Positions 38,807 through 48,468 of a stretch of DNA of 64,000 nucleotides are shown in pieces. Below the pieces are notes generated by a model that saw only the letters and a list, made by a program, of their open reading frames with translations, made no database searches and was not told the origin of the DNA. The position numbers were made by a program, and so were the translations under genes. The stretch spans positions 248,001 to 312,000 of the forward strand of contig CALJEI010000002.1 of the NCBI GenBank assembly GCA_938074605.1. The letters run 5' to 3'. Within the stretch, counting starts at the first letter, position 1. The number at the start of each line of letters is the position of its first letter. The stretch comes from an uncultured Ignisphaera sp. (GTDB taxonomy: Archaea > Thermoproteota > Thermoprotei_A > Sulfolobales > Ignisphaeraceae).

Positions 38807-39979
38807 TTATACCTTTGGTAAACCAAACATCATTAAACCTCCAATGAGTTCTATGACTGCTGCTATAAGGATTGTTGTCCCAAGACCAACTGCTGCTATT
38901 AGTGCTCCTGCTGCAAATCCGCCTACAATGGACGCTATAGAGATGGCAAAGAATATAGCTGTAATTGCTACTGATACTAGCTCTGGGCGAACACTTCTAG
39001 ATGCAACGTAGCTTGTTCCTGGCATGCCTACAACACCAAAGAGTGTTACTATCCAGAAGAGTACTGTATAGGCCCACATACTTCCTAAGGCAGGATACAT
39101 TATGAAAGTAACTATAGCTGAAGCGAGTATGGCCATTATAAGACTTCTTCTGCCACCTAGCTTATCTACAACTGGACCCCATATGTACGTACCAACACCA
39201 AGCATTATTGATGCTACACCCATTGCAAGTGAGTATATCTCTGGAGGTGCCCCATATATAACGCTAAGTACTATTGATAGTGATGGATACATTAAGTTCC
39301 AGCCAATTAAATAGATACATATTGCTATAGCCGTCCAATATACACCTCTAGCACTCCATGCAGCAGCGACATCAGAAGCCTTCATAGCAGGTAGCTGAAC
39401 CCTAGGAACTCTAACAGGTAGTAGAAGGAGGAGTGAAATCAGTGTTAATATAGCTGCAAGGAAGTAGACAGGTTGATAACCTCCAAGAGCGGCTGCAATC
39501 ATACCTGCAAATAACTGTGACACACCCATACCCAACATCATAGACCCTCCGAGAAAGGCAATAATCGTACCCCTTCTCTCTGGAGGTGCTATTAATACCC
39601 CCATCGCCAAATACAGAGATGTGAAGGCAAATACTATACCAGCAATGGTTCTATAGATAGCTAGTTCAGTCCAACTACGTGCAATACCAAGTAATGCATT
39701 AAATATTATTCCAAGAACCAAACCTATAGCCACAATCTCCTTCCTTCTGCCTGTTTTATCAGCTACTATACCTATAGGTAAGAGAAGAATTAATGCTGAA
39801 ATCGATGGAAGAGCCAAAATCATTGCCGTAGCTATAGCTTCGGAGGCCCCCATTTCTAAAGCATGTACTGCCAAAAGTGGCGCATATATACCAAAACCTG
39901 CACCAGCTATAAGGGCTGAAACTGCAAGCAATACTGCAGGTAATAGTGTTGGCTTAGGTTGAATTGTAGTACTCGACAT
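38807..39979 (-). CDS. Major facilitator superfamily transporter
   Basis: Polytopic membrane protein of 390 residues with about 12 hydrophobic helices in two halves. The MFS loop motif appears as GIVADKTGRRKE after helix 2 and as VVDKLGGRRS in the second half. It is Ala/Ile-rich and otherwise shows no substrate signature. It is on the same strand as, and about 340 nt downstream of, the URO-D-like methyltransferase/corrinoid gene pair, so it could import their methyl donor (inference). Start is ATG at 39979, with GGAGGTGG just upstream. Confidence 0.88.
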   Translation of the reverse strand: MSSTTIQPKPTLLPAVLLAVSALIAGAGFGIYAPLLAVHALEMGASEAIATAMILALPSISALILLLPIGIVADKTGRRKEIVAIGLVLGIIFNALLGIARSWTELAIYRTIAGIVFAFTSLYLAMGVLIAPPERRGTIIAFLGGSMMLGMGVSQLFAGMIAAALGGYQPVYFLAAILTLISLLLLLPVRVPRVQLPAMKASDVAAAWSARGVYWTAIAICIYLIGWNLMYPSLSIVLSVIYGAPPEIYSLAMGVASIMLGVGTYIWGPVVDKLGGRRSLIMAILASAIVTFIMYPALGSMWAYTVLFWIVTLFGVVGMPGTSYVASRSVRPELVSVAITAIFFAISIASIVGGFAAGALIAAVGLGTTILIAAVIELIGGLMMFGLPKV

Positions 39980-40317
39980 TTTTCCACCTCCACTGGCCGT
40001 TATATTAACAGTTATTTATAAATATTTATGAAAATTAAGGGATAGTTTACTCCTAAAATGAATTGTATAAAAAAACAGTTTTATATATGAATGTAACTAG
40101 CATACAGCTACACCATACTATTCTTAAGGATTGGAATAGCATTCTTTAATTCCGTTGAAATTATTAAACAATGCTAGAACTTCTTTTAACGCCATTATTA
40201 TGGTTACCAATTTTCAATGTAAATAAATTGTGGTTAATCATTATATGACATGTTTACGCTCTAGGATACATAATGATTATTTAAAAAAGAAATTATGGTG
40301 ATTATATTATTTTAGTT
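39980..40317. other. Intergenic region, promoter of MFS gene
   Basis: AT-rich stretch of about 340 bases between two minus-strand genes. TTATAAATA-type sequence near 40012-40025 on the minus strand could be a TATA element of the MFS gene. No gene or RNA seen. Confidence 0.4.
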
Positions 40318-41601
40318 TTAATAGACACCATATTTTAGTGCAGCATTAATGTATGCTCTTACATTAGCTATAGGTGTACCCTTAGGCAATTCGTTTACGC
40401 CAGGCGATAATATGAATCCTCCCTCAGGCTTTATCTTATTTAGGAGGTTCTTTATATACTCATCGATTTTCTCAGGGGTTCCTCCAACAATTAGCGATGT
40501 TGATACTCCACCCATTACTGTTGTATGTCCTTTAAGCTTTTCCCAAACCTTCATAAAGTCTCTTGGTCTTTCAAACCAGGCTACGCCCCAGCCCTTAGGA
40601 AGCTCTAGAATTGTGTCAACATGTGGTAGATGGTCTCCTTCAAAGAATACAAAACCCTTATAGCCTTTTCCAACAAGTGTTTCAATAATTTTCTTTAGAT
40701 ATGGCCAGTAGAATTCATTGTAGAGTTTTGGTGGCAACATTTCATTTAGGTGTAGAGGTATAAAGAATTGTGTAAGTGGTGGTATTGGCGGTATAGCAGT
40801 AGCAATCTTAAGTATGGGTTCTATAAGTGATTCACATGCAGCTTTAAAATCATCTGGATGCCTCCTCATATCAAGCATGGCCCCAGTTGGATGTCGGAGG
40901 AAGTCACCTATAACATCTGCTGGTACGTATGCGTTTGTTATTGGAAATACCGTGCTTCCCCTCTTACCAATTTCTGTAAATAGTTGCATTTGAAATGATG
41001 TTATTCTTTGCATAGTCATACCAACTCTTATCCATGCACCATTCCATTGTGGAGATCCCGGAACCCCTAGACCTGGGCATACTCTCGGTAGAATAGTACT
41101 GTGTATAAATTCTATGGGATTTTCTATAAGCTTTTTATATTCTTTAGGCTCCATAAATTCTCCTCCCCTAAATTGTGGGTGCATATCCTCCTTAATCTCC
41201 CTACCTGGCCACTGACTCCATTTATCCTTTATTATATCATGTACAGGTCCTGTCAAGAATCTAATAATATTTGAGAAGTCCGGAAAGTCGGCGAAAGCAA
41301 GAGCGAGTATAAATCCTTCAAGCATCATTGGCGCAAATACTATACCCCAATCGCTTGGAAAGTCGTGCACAAATTTATAGATTGCTGGAGGTATCTTTTC
41401 TAAGTTATATGATAAATCATACCATGAGATCCCAGTATATTGGCAGAGAAAGTCTCCACCAACACCAGCCACAGGAACTCTATCAGGAACCTTTAACTCA
41501 ACAGCTTTTAAGAATCTCTCAGCTTTTTCCTTGGCAACCACATCAGGCTCTTTTTCATGTCTTTCAATCCAGAAATCTATTGGCTGTTTTTCTACTGCCA
41601 T
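40318..41601 (-). CDS. URO-D-superfamily methyltransferase-like protein
   Basis: Protein of 427 residues with the uroporphyrinogen-decarboxylase TIM-barrel fold (PDRVPVAGVGG near the N-terminus; YWPYLKKIIETLVGKGYKGFVFFEGDH; HTTVMGGVSTSLIVGGTPEKI near the C-terminus). Coupling 6 nt downstream of a corrinoid protein gene identifies it as a corrinoid-dependent methyltransferase rather than HemE. The zinc motif H-x-C...C of MtaA/CmuA-type enzymes is not present; the equivalent positions read FEGDHLPH and GGVST. It may therefore use other ligands or bind a methoxylated or other non-thiol substrate. Substrate unknown. Confidence 0.82.
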   Translation of the reverse strand: MAVEKQPIDFWIERHEKEPDVVAKEKAERFLKAVELKVPDRVPVAGVGGDFLCQYTGISWYDLSYNLEKIPPAIYKFVHDFPSDWGIVFAPMMLEGFILALAFADFPDFSNIIRFLTGPVHDIIKDKWSQWPGREIKEDMHPQFRGGEFMEPKEYKKLIENPIEFIHSTILPRVCPGLGVPGSPQWNGAWIRVGMTMQRITSFQMQLFTEIGKRGSTVFPITNAYVPADVIGDFLRHPTGAMLDMRRHPDDFKAACESLIEPILKIATAIPPIPPLTQFFIPLHLNEMLPPKLYNEFYWPYLKKIIETLVGKGYKGFVFFEGDHLPHVDTILELPKGWGVAWFERPRDFMKVWEKLKGHTTVMGGVSTSLIVGGTPEKIDEYIKNLLNKIKPEGGFILSPGVNELPKGTPIANVRAYINAALKYGVY

Positions 41602-41607
41602 TCTATA

Positions 41608-42258
41608 TCACCCAATTTTTCTTTTTTCTTCTATCCATTTAAGCATTATTCTTATTCCTGTTGCTGCATCATTTGTCCATGCATCTGCTTCTATATATTC
41701 TTTAGCATATTCATCAACTCTACCACCACCAATAATAATTTTTACTTTATCTCTTAATTTAGCCTCTTTTATAGCTTCAACAGTTTTCTTCATAGATTCT
41801 ATTCCAACTGTTATTAAACATGACATTCCAACTATATCTGGGTTGTACTGTTTTATTGCTTCTACAAACCTTCCTGGCGCTACATCTACGCCTAGATCTA
41901 TAACTTCAAAACCTGCTGCTTCAGCCATAGTAACAACAATGTTCTTACCAATATCATGAATATCCCCTTCAACAGTACCTATAACAAATTTTCCTATAAC
42001 CTCTCTAGCCCTCCCCATAGCTCTAAGTTTTTCTCTAGCCATATCAGATATTGTTTTAAGTATTTCTCCAGCCATAACTAGATCGGCTATAAAGTATTCC
42101 CCCTTCTCATATTTTTCACCAATAACCTCAGCAGCCCTCTTAAGATCGTTAAGGATGGCCATAGGATCTTCAACTTCTAAACGTTTTTTAGCTAAATCAA
42201 TAGCCTTTGCTTCATTAAGATCAATAATAGCTTTAACAAACTCTTCAATAACAGACAT
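41608..42258 (-). CDS. Methyltransferase cognate corrinoid protein
   Basis: Cobalamin-binding methyl carrier of 216 residues. The N-terminal four-helix cap is residues 1-85, and the Rossmann-like B12 domain contains the cobalt-ligating motif D-x-H-x-x-G as GDIHDIGKNIV, then GMSCLITVG and the IIGGGRVDEYA segment (GGG). Start at ATG 42258 is supported by GGAGGT eight bases upstream; an in-frame start 75 nt further up would add an unlikely hydrophobic leader. It precedes the URO-D-like protein by 6 nt and would accept the methyl group from, or donate it to, that enzyme. No corrinoid-reactivating ATPase (RACo/RamA type) is in this window. Confidence 0.93.
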   Translation of the reverse strand: MSVIEEFVKAIIDLNEAKAIDLAKKRLEVEDPMAILNDLKRAAEVIGEKYEKGEYFIADLVMAGEILKTISDMAREKLRAMGRAREVIGKFVIGTVEGDIHDIGKNIVVTMAEAAGFEVIDLGVDVAPGRFVEAIKQYNPDIVGMSCLITVGIESMKKTVEAIKEAKLRDKVKIIIGGGRVDEYAKEYIEADAWTNDAATGIRIMLKWIEEKRKIG

Positions 42259-43077
42259 ACATAACCTCCAAAATAAGGAGAGGCAAAACAGGATATATAA
42301 GGCTTCTTCCATAGATATGGATAGCCTAGCCATATATTAGGTCAATATTTTGATTATATTTTTAATTAATCTATGAATTGATTTTCTATAAAGCTTTTCT
42401 TTAATTTATTTGTAATACATCTAACAATTAACCTATCATTATAATCTTTGCAATTCTTTTAGATCATATTATGTCAATCCTTTTAGCTAGCCCACTATAA
42501 TTCATTCTATTTTGTTTTTACTCTAACTATTGCCTTATATTTTCCGCTTATACCTCAAGATGCCATTTATCTTGCTAAATGATGAATATATTTGCTTGTC
42601 ATAGAGAGCTTTACATTTTATTGCTTCACAGAAATTGGTTATGGGTTTCTAAAACACATTTTCACAATAATGCTATTTTAACAAATACGATGTTTTATAT
42701 GCCACCTCTCTTACGTATAGAGACAACATTGTGTATTATTGAACAATTCTAATGCGATAAACCATAGCTCTTCTAACATAATAGTATTAACCAATTCACA
42801 TGTCTTCTTAACTTAAGAAGGCTATAAAGCATTCCATAGTTTCCTCTATAAGTTTTTGCAATTTTCACTAAACACAATCTATACAACTATGTTTAAATTT
42901 TTGAATTTTACTGCTAACACGGATAACTCACTCTATATTAGTCTATATTTATATGCCATCAATATTGGCTTTCCAAAGACGACTTAAATCTTTCCTACGC
43001 TCCATTGAATAGATCTACATACAATGGCGGATATAGTAGTGCATAAAATAATATTTAATATTTGTTTAATAGGAAGG
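42259..43077. other. Long AT-rich intergenic region, no gene seen
   Basis: About 820 bases. No open frame with coding character on either strand. A lone box-C-like ATGATGA near 42583 has no partner box D. Divergent or tandem promoters of the flanking minus-strand genes must be here. I see no repeats or tRNA-like structures. Confidence 0.5.
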
Positions 43078-43428
43078 CTATTTTTTAATTAAAGCCACTA
43101 CTGCTCCAATTATAAAGCCTATAGATATAGGTCCTATGGTGAGAAGCCCTAACATTATAGCAAAGCTTTTTGCAACCTCAATAACGTTGCTGATGGTCCT
43201 AAATACCTCAGCTGTAGAGGTTCCTAGGCTCCACACAGATAAAAATGTACCTAAAATTAATATTGCTATAAATGCTAGTATGTATTTTATTGCCTTTATA
43301 GATATATAGCCTAGGGCTAGCCCTAGGAAAAACTGTATTGCTATTACAATAGCTGTTTGTGGATCTGAAAGAGCGCTAGCTAGCATCTCGTTTATGCTAG
43401 GTGGAGTTATAGTTACACTCATGCCCAT
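43078..43428 (-). CDS. Small hypothetical membrane protein
   Basis: Protein of 116 residues with three strongly hydrophobic segments (about residues 24-45, 47-68 and 88-112) and a short basic end (LIKK). I do not recognise a family. It stands alone, divergent from the 43500 gene with about 70 nt between starts. The Thr/Pro-rich N-terminus is not a signal peptide. Coding is supported by the clean start and consistent hydrophobic pattern. Confidence 0.65.
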   Translation of the reverse strand: MGMSVTITPPSINEMLASALSDPQTAIVIAIQFFLGLALGYISIKAIKYILAFIAILILGTFLSVWSLGTSTAEVFRTISNVIEVAKSFAIMLGLLTIGPISIGFIIGAVVALIKK

Positions 43429-43499
43429 ACATCCCCTACAACTTTTGCTTATAAAGGTATATATGTTTATTATATTTGTTACACTATAACAGCTATACC

Positions 43500-44837
43500 A
43501 TGGTATTATTTATGAAGTTTAACGATATATTAAATGTATCTGGTTTTAAATTTAGAATACTCTTTTACAAACCTGGATATACGCCACATTACGCAGAACA
43601 TATTATTGATCCTAAAGACAATAGAGAGAAGCTTGTTATGGCTGATCCACACAATAGATTTAGTGTTATAATTTACGATATTGCTAAGGAGTTTATTGAG
43701 GAAGAGATAAAGGTACCCGGAGGCTTTATTCCAAATCCTCATACCGCCCATATAGCTATAGAGGAAATTCCTGCAATTAATGTAGAACCAGGCGATATAC
43801 TGTGTTCTGATAGAGCTGGTAGATGGATATTGATAGATAGAGATTCACATGAAGTTAAATGGAGTTTAGCTTTAGACGATTCTGAATGGCCTCAGGACAT
43901 ACTACCATCATCTGATGGCAAGGGTGTTATAGTTACAGATTATGGTGCTAGTGGCTATGGTGGTTTTGTAAGAAAGGTGTTTTTCAATGGTGTAACTGTG
44001 TGGAGTATTCCAATTTTTGGAGCGGCAAAGATTTCTAGGGTATTTGGTTCAACAACTAGTGGTATTCATAGTAATTCATTTGGCGGTAACTATATAGTTG
44101 TACAAAATGGTGTTTTCTCAGGTATATATGAATTGGATGAAGAGGGCTCTATTGTATGGCAGTGTCCTAAAGGGGTTGGAAGCACAAATAATTTTTGGCT
44201 CTTTAAACCCCATAGTGCATTTAGGATTGGCCTTGCTGAATCTGGTGGAAATCTAACTGTTGTTGGCCTTGAAGCAGGTGGAGGTATAGTTGCTATAGAT
44301 TATTTTTGTAGACCTAGATGGGGAGTAATGTCGACATACACCATCTATCCTATCCATTACTATAGACCAAGTAGATATGGCTTAATGGAGACCTCACATG
44401 TATTTCCAACACTTAGGGGGACTGTAGCTGCTGTAGATTGGAGGGGATATGCGGGCTCCATAGTTATTGAATTGCTTGAAATCCCCAAGGCACCACTATC
44501 ATGGTTACTGGCATGGGATTTAGATCCCGGTCCTAGGGGTATCTGGCTAGATCCACCATTAGAGGTACTGGATTTTGATTTTATTACTATAACGCTAGTC
44601 AATATAGGCGAGAATTCTGTAAAATGGAGGCTATATGCATCTGCTCAACCCATTCTCATGGAGGAGTATTTTGATAGCATATGGCGCAATATATCATCAG
44701 GAATATTAAATGGTGGTGACACAATATCGATTGAGGTAGATAATAGGGTGAAACGCTATGCCTTTCTAAGGCTTAGAGTTGAGAGAGGTATAGAGGATGT
44801 ACCATCGAAAGTTAGAGCTATTGTAACTTGGTACTAG
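43500..44837 (+). CDS. Hypothetical protein, probable beta-propeller
   Basis: Protein of about 445 residues that I cannot assign. It contains repeated strand-turn patterns such as GRWILIDRDSHEVKWSLAL, SGIYELDEEGSIVWQCP and GGIVAIDYFCRPRW, reminiscent of PQQ/WD-like propeller blades with a D-x-(D/E)-x-x-x-x-W spacing, followed by a C-terminal beta domain. No signal peptide is visible, so it is probably cytoplasmic. ATG at 43500 lies about 30 nt after ATTATATT (43466-43473), suggesting a leaderless start; ATG 43512 and an upstream TTG are alternatives. It converges with the zinc-ribbon gene, overlapping 4 nt. Confidence 0.75.
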   Translation: MVLFMKFNDILNVSGFKFRILFYKPGYTPHYAEHIIDPKDNREKLVMADPHNRFSVIIYDIAKEFIEEEIKVPGGFIPNPHTAHIAIEEIPAINVEPGDILCSDRAGRWILIDRDSHEVKWSLALDDSEWPQDILPSSDGKGVIVTDYGASGYGGFVRKVFFNGVTVWSIPIFGAAKISRVFGSTTSGIHSNSFGGNYIVVQNGVFSGIYELDEEGSIVWQCPKGVGSTNNFWLFKPHSAFRIGLAESGGNLTVVGLEAGGGIVAIDYFCRPRWGVMSTYTIYPIHYYRPSRYGLMETSHVFPTLRGTVAAVDWRGYAGSIVIELLEIPKAPLSWLLAWDLDPGPRGIWLDPPLEVLDFDFITITLVNIGENSVKWRLYASAQPILMEEYFDSIWRNISSGILNGGDTISIEVDNRVKRYAFLRLRVERGIEDVPSKVRAIVTWY

Positions 44838-45040
44838 CTCCTTGCATTAAATCTTATCTCAGTATATCCACACCCCATACATATATTTAGCTCTATGGCT
44901 GAATATCTCTTTAGCAATTTTTCTATCTCACTTCTAACACCCTTTGATATCGCTATAAGCAAGGGCATAGGTAACTCAGATGGCAATTGAAATCTGTATG
45001 TATCCATACCTTCAAAACCACACCTTGGACATGTGGCCAT
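44834..45040 (-). CDS. Small zinc-ribbon protein
   Basis: Protein of 68 residues with two CxxC knuckles (CPRC near residue 4 and CMGC near residue 55) separated by a helical stretch with PSELPMPLLIAISKG. This is a single treble-clef/zinc-ribbon-like unit of unknown function. ATG at 45040 is set by GGTGA five bases upstream. The 3' end overlaps that of the 43500 gene by 4 nt. Confidence 0.75.
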   Translation of the reverse strand: MATCPRCGFEGMDTYRFQLPSELPMPLLIAISKGVRSEIEKLLKRYSAIELNICMGCGYTEIRFNARS

Positions 45041-45466
45041 GGTTTTCACCAATTCAATTCATTACTACAAAATCCTTATAAACTTTAATAATAATTTTTC
45101 AATAACCACAAAACTTCTTAAAAAGGTATAGTATGTTACTCCAAAGATGATACCTATCACAAATCTCTATCATAGTGTAGCTTATGGAATACCACACTAA
45201 ATATGTATTTATGTAAAAGTAAAATCTGTACTACGATCCTAAAAACAGTAATCTACCACTAATAAGTCGCATCATATAGATAAAGACAAAGTAATTTTAT
45301 AAATGCTTCTTATACCATGTTATAACATAGGTAAAACCATCTGTTTAACACATAGTATAAGTTTAAGAAAATTAGAGCTTATGCTCTTATAGCTATTGCA
45401 AGATTTACTTAAAACATTTACTATACACTGTATAGGAATAGACTTATTACTGATCTTAAATGGCAA
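45041..45466. other. Intergenic region, no gene seen
   Basis: About 425 AT-rich bases between two minus-strand genes. It should carry the promoter of the zinc-ribbon gene, with TATA-like stretches near 45060-45090. No coding frame or structured RNA recognised. Confidence 0.45.
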
Positions 45467-46351
45467 TTAAATGTCTACTCTCCTTACAGATTCTATCAAT
45501 TCTCTGCTATACATCTCTAGAAGTTCTCTGTTAAACCACTCTTTGTATGCATTTTCTGTTTTTAATGCAGCTGCTACAACGCCTCTAGCAACAGACTCAA
45601 GTGTGTTCATGTCCATAGCCTTAAAATAGCCAGTAACAGCAAGTAATATATCACCTGCCCCAACATCATCGATACTTTTTACTGAAAGTGATGGAATATA
45701 TAGAGCTTCACCATTGCTCACTAGATAGAGTCCTCTATAGTCTAGGCTTACTAAAAACACTGTTTTACTAGCTGAGCTGAGATCCTTAACATGTTTGATA
45801 ATGTCTGCCTCTCTATCGGTAAAGCAGAATTCCTTTATATTACCATGAACAATATCTACATTAAGTAGTACCTCTTCTGAACCCCACTTCCATACGCATT
45901 TTATGGCGTCATCATAACGCTCTCTTACAAATCCTTGAATGTCGATTGCTGTAACCTTTGAATTGAATTCTTTGACGTAGGCTATCTGGTGCTCAAGAAT
46001 TTCATTCATTATTGGTGTTATATATACTATGTCAAATCTATACATTTTTGTATACATTTTAACTGCCTCTATATCTATTGTTGGACTTGCCCCTCTAAAG
46101 CCTACTGCCTTACCATTACTTATAATAAATATGGGTGTATTATCTGCCCCTAGCTCAATAACCTTTATTCCATAGAGATCTAAAATGCCTCTAATTAAAC
46201 CCCTAACAGTGTCTGCTATATGGGTAGCAATATATACTTCCACATTGAGGTATTCAGCTAGCGCCCTACCACCATAGTATCCAGAGCCTCCAACCCTATA
46301 TCGACCATCTATATCATCAATCGTTATATTGCCTATAAAAACTGCTTTCAC
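45467..46351 (-). CDS. PfkB/ribokinase-family carbohydrate kinase
   Basis: Kinase of 294 residues. The PfkB C-terminal signature appears as DDVGAGDILLAV, with catalytic base D234 in GAGD. The N-terminal GG motif is in RVGGSGYYGGRALAEYL. ATP transfers phosphate to a sugar, nucleoside or polyol; specificity cannot be read from sequence. The gene follows an iron-ADH gene by 4 nt, so the pair likely acts on one polyol or sugar alcohol, oxidised by the dehydrogenase and phosphorylated by this kinase (inference). Confidence 0.87.
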   Translation of the reverse strand: MKAVFIGNITIDDIDGRYRVGGSGYYGGRALAEYLNVEVYIATHIADTVRGLIRGILDLYGIKVIELGADNTPIFIISNGKAVGFRGASPTIDIEAVKMYTKMYRFDIVYITPIMNEILEHQIAYVKEFNSKVTAIDIQGFVRERYDDAIKCVWKWGSEEVLLNVDIVHGNIKEFCFTDREADIIKHVKDLSSASKTVFLVSLDYRGLYLVSNGEALYIPSLSVKSIDDVGAGDILLAVTGYFKAMDMNTLESVARGVVAAALKTENAYKEWFNRELLEMYSRELIESVRRVDI

Positions 46352-46355
46352 TAAA

Positions 46356-47525
46356 TTACACCAGATAGAGAGCCTTTAGATATACATCTCTAATAATCTC
46401 TCTAGTTACATCTATGGGTGCCAGTTTTAATGCGTATGACAATGCCTTTTCAATAGTTTCAGTAATTCTATCAATATCATCAATGGTAAATCCGTAGCTA
46501 CTTAACCTCTCACTAAATCCAACTAATTGCTGAAATCTTCTTACAGCTTCACCCACCTTTACATTATCACTAGGGTCTGGCTGAATCGATGGGTCTAAAT
46601 GTCTTAAAACTCTATACAGATTTTCATACTCACTAGCATATAGGTATGTTAGGGCCGCTGGACCTAGCATAGCGAGACCTGCACCATGTGGTAAATTAGT
46701 ATTTAAGCCACTAAGCACATTCTCTATAGCATGTATTAGATGTGCCCTGCTATTATCTATAGCTATACCTGCTAGCATAGAGGCGTAAAGTAGCCATGAT
46801 CTACCATCTATATCATTTAGATTCTTCACTACTTTAGGAAGCCATTCACTAATTATCTTAACAACTTCTTCAGCTATAGCCACTATATATGGTGAGGAGT
46901 TTCTACTACAGGCAGCTTCAACAGCATGGTAGAAAGCATCAAGTGTTGTATAGATTGTCTGATTAAGTGGTAGTGAAAGTAGATACCTTGGATCGTCAAC
47001 ACTTATAATAGGATACATAAATTCAGAGGCTAAACCTATCTTTGTCCTAGGCTGATCTATGGTTACAACAGCATATCTATTAACCTCAGAACCTGTACCG
47101 TGAGTTAGATTAACAGCTACTAGTGGTAGAGAACCGCAAAAGCTCTGTGAATCAGCTATATAGTTTTCTACAACACCACCACACTCAGCAATAACACTAA
47201 CAATTTTTGCTACATCAATAACACTACCACCACCAATAGCTATAATAGCGTCAGCTCTAAACCTCCATACATCTACCGAAACCTCGTTAACAGTATTTGT
47301 AGAGGGGTTAGGCAAAACCCTATCATATATCCTATAGGATATCTTATACCTATTCAATATCGCCACTACATCATCTAAGGCTCCACTAATCTTTGCCGCA
47401 CTACGACTCGTGATAATATATACCCTCTTTACATTTGATACAAAACTCTCTATATTACCTATAGAATTAATGCCGAAGTAGTCCACAGTTTTCCCACTTC
47501 TAACACTACAACTCTTAAGCTTCAT
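46356..47525 (-). CDS. Iron-containing (group III) alcohol dehydrogenase
   Basis: NAD(P)-dependent dehydrogenase of 389 residues. Features: nucleotide loop AIGGGSVIDVAK near residue 95, HGTGSEVNRYAVV, and metal ligands spread over TLDAFYHAVEA and HAIENVLSGLNTNLPHGAGLA (H...HG). The fold is shared with glycerol/G1P dehydrogenases, but the family-specific sequences do not point to those. ATG at 47525 has GGTGA seven bases upstream, contained in the five preceding in-frame codons (ATG at 47540 is the alternative). It is coupled to the PfkB kinase downstream. Confidence 0.87.
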   Translation of the reverse strand: MKLKSCSVRSGKTVDYFGINSIGNIESFVSNVKRVYIITSRSAAKISGALDDVVAILNRYKISYRIYDRVLPNPSTNTVNEVSVDVWRFRADAIIAIGGGSVIDVAKIVSVIAECGGVVENYIADSQSFCGSLPLVAVNLTHGTGSEVNRYAVVTIDQPRTKIGLASEFMYPIISVDDPRYLLSLPLNQTIYTTLDAFYHAVEAACSRNSSPYIVAIAEEVVKIISEWLPKVVKNLNDIDGRSWLLYASMLAGIAIDNSRAHLIHAIENVLSGLNTNLPHGAGLAMLGPAALTYLYASEYENLYRVLRHLDPSIQPDPSDNVKVGEAVRRFQQLVGFSERLSSYGFTIDDIDRITETIEKALSYALKLAPIDVTREIIRDVYLKALYLV

Positions 47526-47540
47526 GCCATTTTCACCCAT

Positions 47541-48072
47541 AGATCTATAAGATAGTCAAATACCCTATTTTAAGTTTACTACGAAATCGTTAACCAGTAA
47601 CATAACGTAGATGTAATTCGTAGGATGCCATACTATTTATCTGAATTAAACTATCGTTTTATAGGAGGCTTCAACTAAATGACATAGACTATATATTGAA
47701 TCCGTTAAGCTTCTACACCAAATTTAAGTAATTTACTGCTCTTTGAATATAAATCCAATCTATGTATTGTATTAGAGATTCCCCTGTCTTATATTCGTCT
47801 AATACTCGGTATAATTGGGTATAGCAATCTCTAAATCTATGTAGCTTATTACACATTGTTTTATTTATATACTACTCATGATAAGAGTAATGAATAGGCA
47901 TGTATTTGGATTTTTCATAAAGAGTGTAAATGGTTGTAGATGATGGAGGAACTATAGCAGCTTAATGGTCTATCCCTGGAGTTTTTATGGTATCTATTGA
48001 AAGGTAAGCTTAATTAAACTGATTAGGATATTTCCTGTTAGGCTATAGTTGAATATTTGTGGTGAAGTTAGA
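47541..48072. other. Intergenic region with a possible tiny minus-strand ORF
   Basis: About 530 AT-rich bases. The only coding-like stretch is on the minus strand at 47713-47856 (47 codons, ATG start, beginning MCNKLHRFRDCYTQLYRVL), with TATAAATA just upstream of its ATG. Composition looks protein-like, but there is no SD and the length is short; I leave it unassigned. Nothing else seen. Confidence 0.35.
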
Positions 48073-48369
48073 GTGGAAAGATTTGGTCGTGAGGTTAGAA
48101 CTCTTATGCGTATACTTCTAGAAAATATTACGCTAAATTTTGATAAAAATTTAGTCTTGAATTCTGATGGTAGAAGGCTTCTATCGCAGTTACTCAGATA
48201 CCTATTATATGAACACCATGAATATATGTATATTGCCAATGAGGTTAGAAGAAATCCAACAATAGAAAATATCATTAAGCTTGCAAGAATTATTCTGCCA
48301 TCCAGTGAAGTTAGTGAGATTCTAGATCTATACTTTAAAGGCCCATATAAATATACCATAGATAAATAA
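48073..48369 (+). CDS. Hypothetical helical protein
   Basis: Small predicted protein of 98 residues, mostly helical (RRLLSQLLRYLLYEHHEYM; IENIIKLARIILPSSEVSEI). GTG at 48073 has GGTGA 7 nt upstream; TTG at 48049 is the alternative. No family recognised. A minus-strand frame covers the same DNA but lacks a good start and has a less protein-like composition. It lies in an accessory area of small genes between a metabolic pair and a regulator. Confidence 0.5.
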   Translation: MERFGREVRTLMRILLENITLNFDKNLVLNSDGRRLLSQLLRYLLYEHHEYMYIANEVRRNPTIENIIKLARIILPSSEVSEILDLYFKGPYKYTIDK

Positions 48370-48468
48370 AAATAGGAATGCCATAGCAGTTATTAACATT
48401 ATGAAGTATAAAGGAGGAACGTAAATCTCTCTAAATCAAAATCGATATACCAATAAACTTACAGTATA

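Noticed and set aside
38646-39011. Plus-strand frame overlapping the end of the MFS transporter gene
   Set aside because: Most of it is antisense to the clearly real transporter, and the non-overlapping part has no SD or recognisable sequence.
40318-41601. HemE (uroporphyrinogen decarboxylase) function for the URO-D-like protein
   Set aside because: Gene coupling to a corrinoid carrier and longer length fit the methyltransferase branch; no haem genes are nearby.
42576-42600. Box-C-like ATGATGA in the long non-coding stretch
   Set aside because: No box D at suitable distance and no C'/D' pair, so not called as a guide RNA.
47994-48359. Minus-strand frame of about 120 codons opposite the hypothetical plus-strand gene
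   Set aside because: No SD and no promoter of its own; the plus-strand frame has GGTGA correctly placed before GTG 48073 and a more protein-like helical composition. Only one is likely real.
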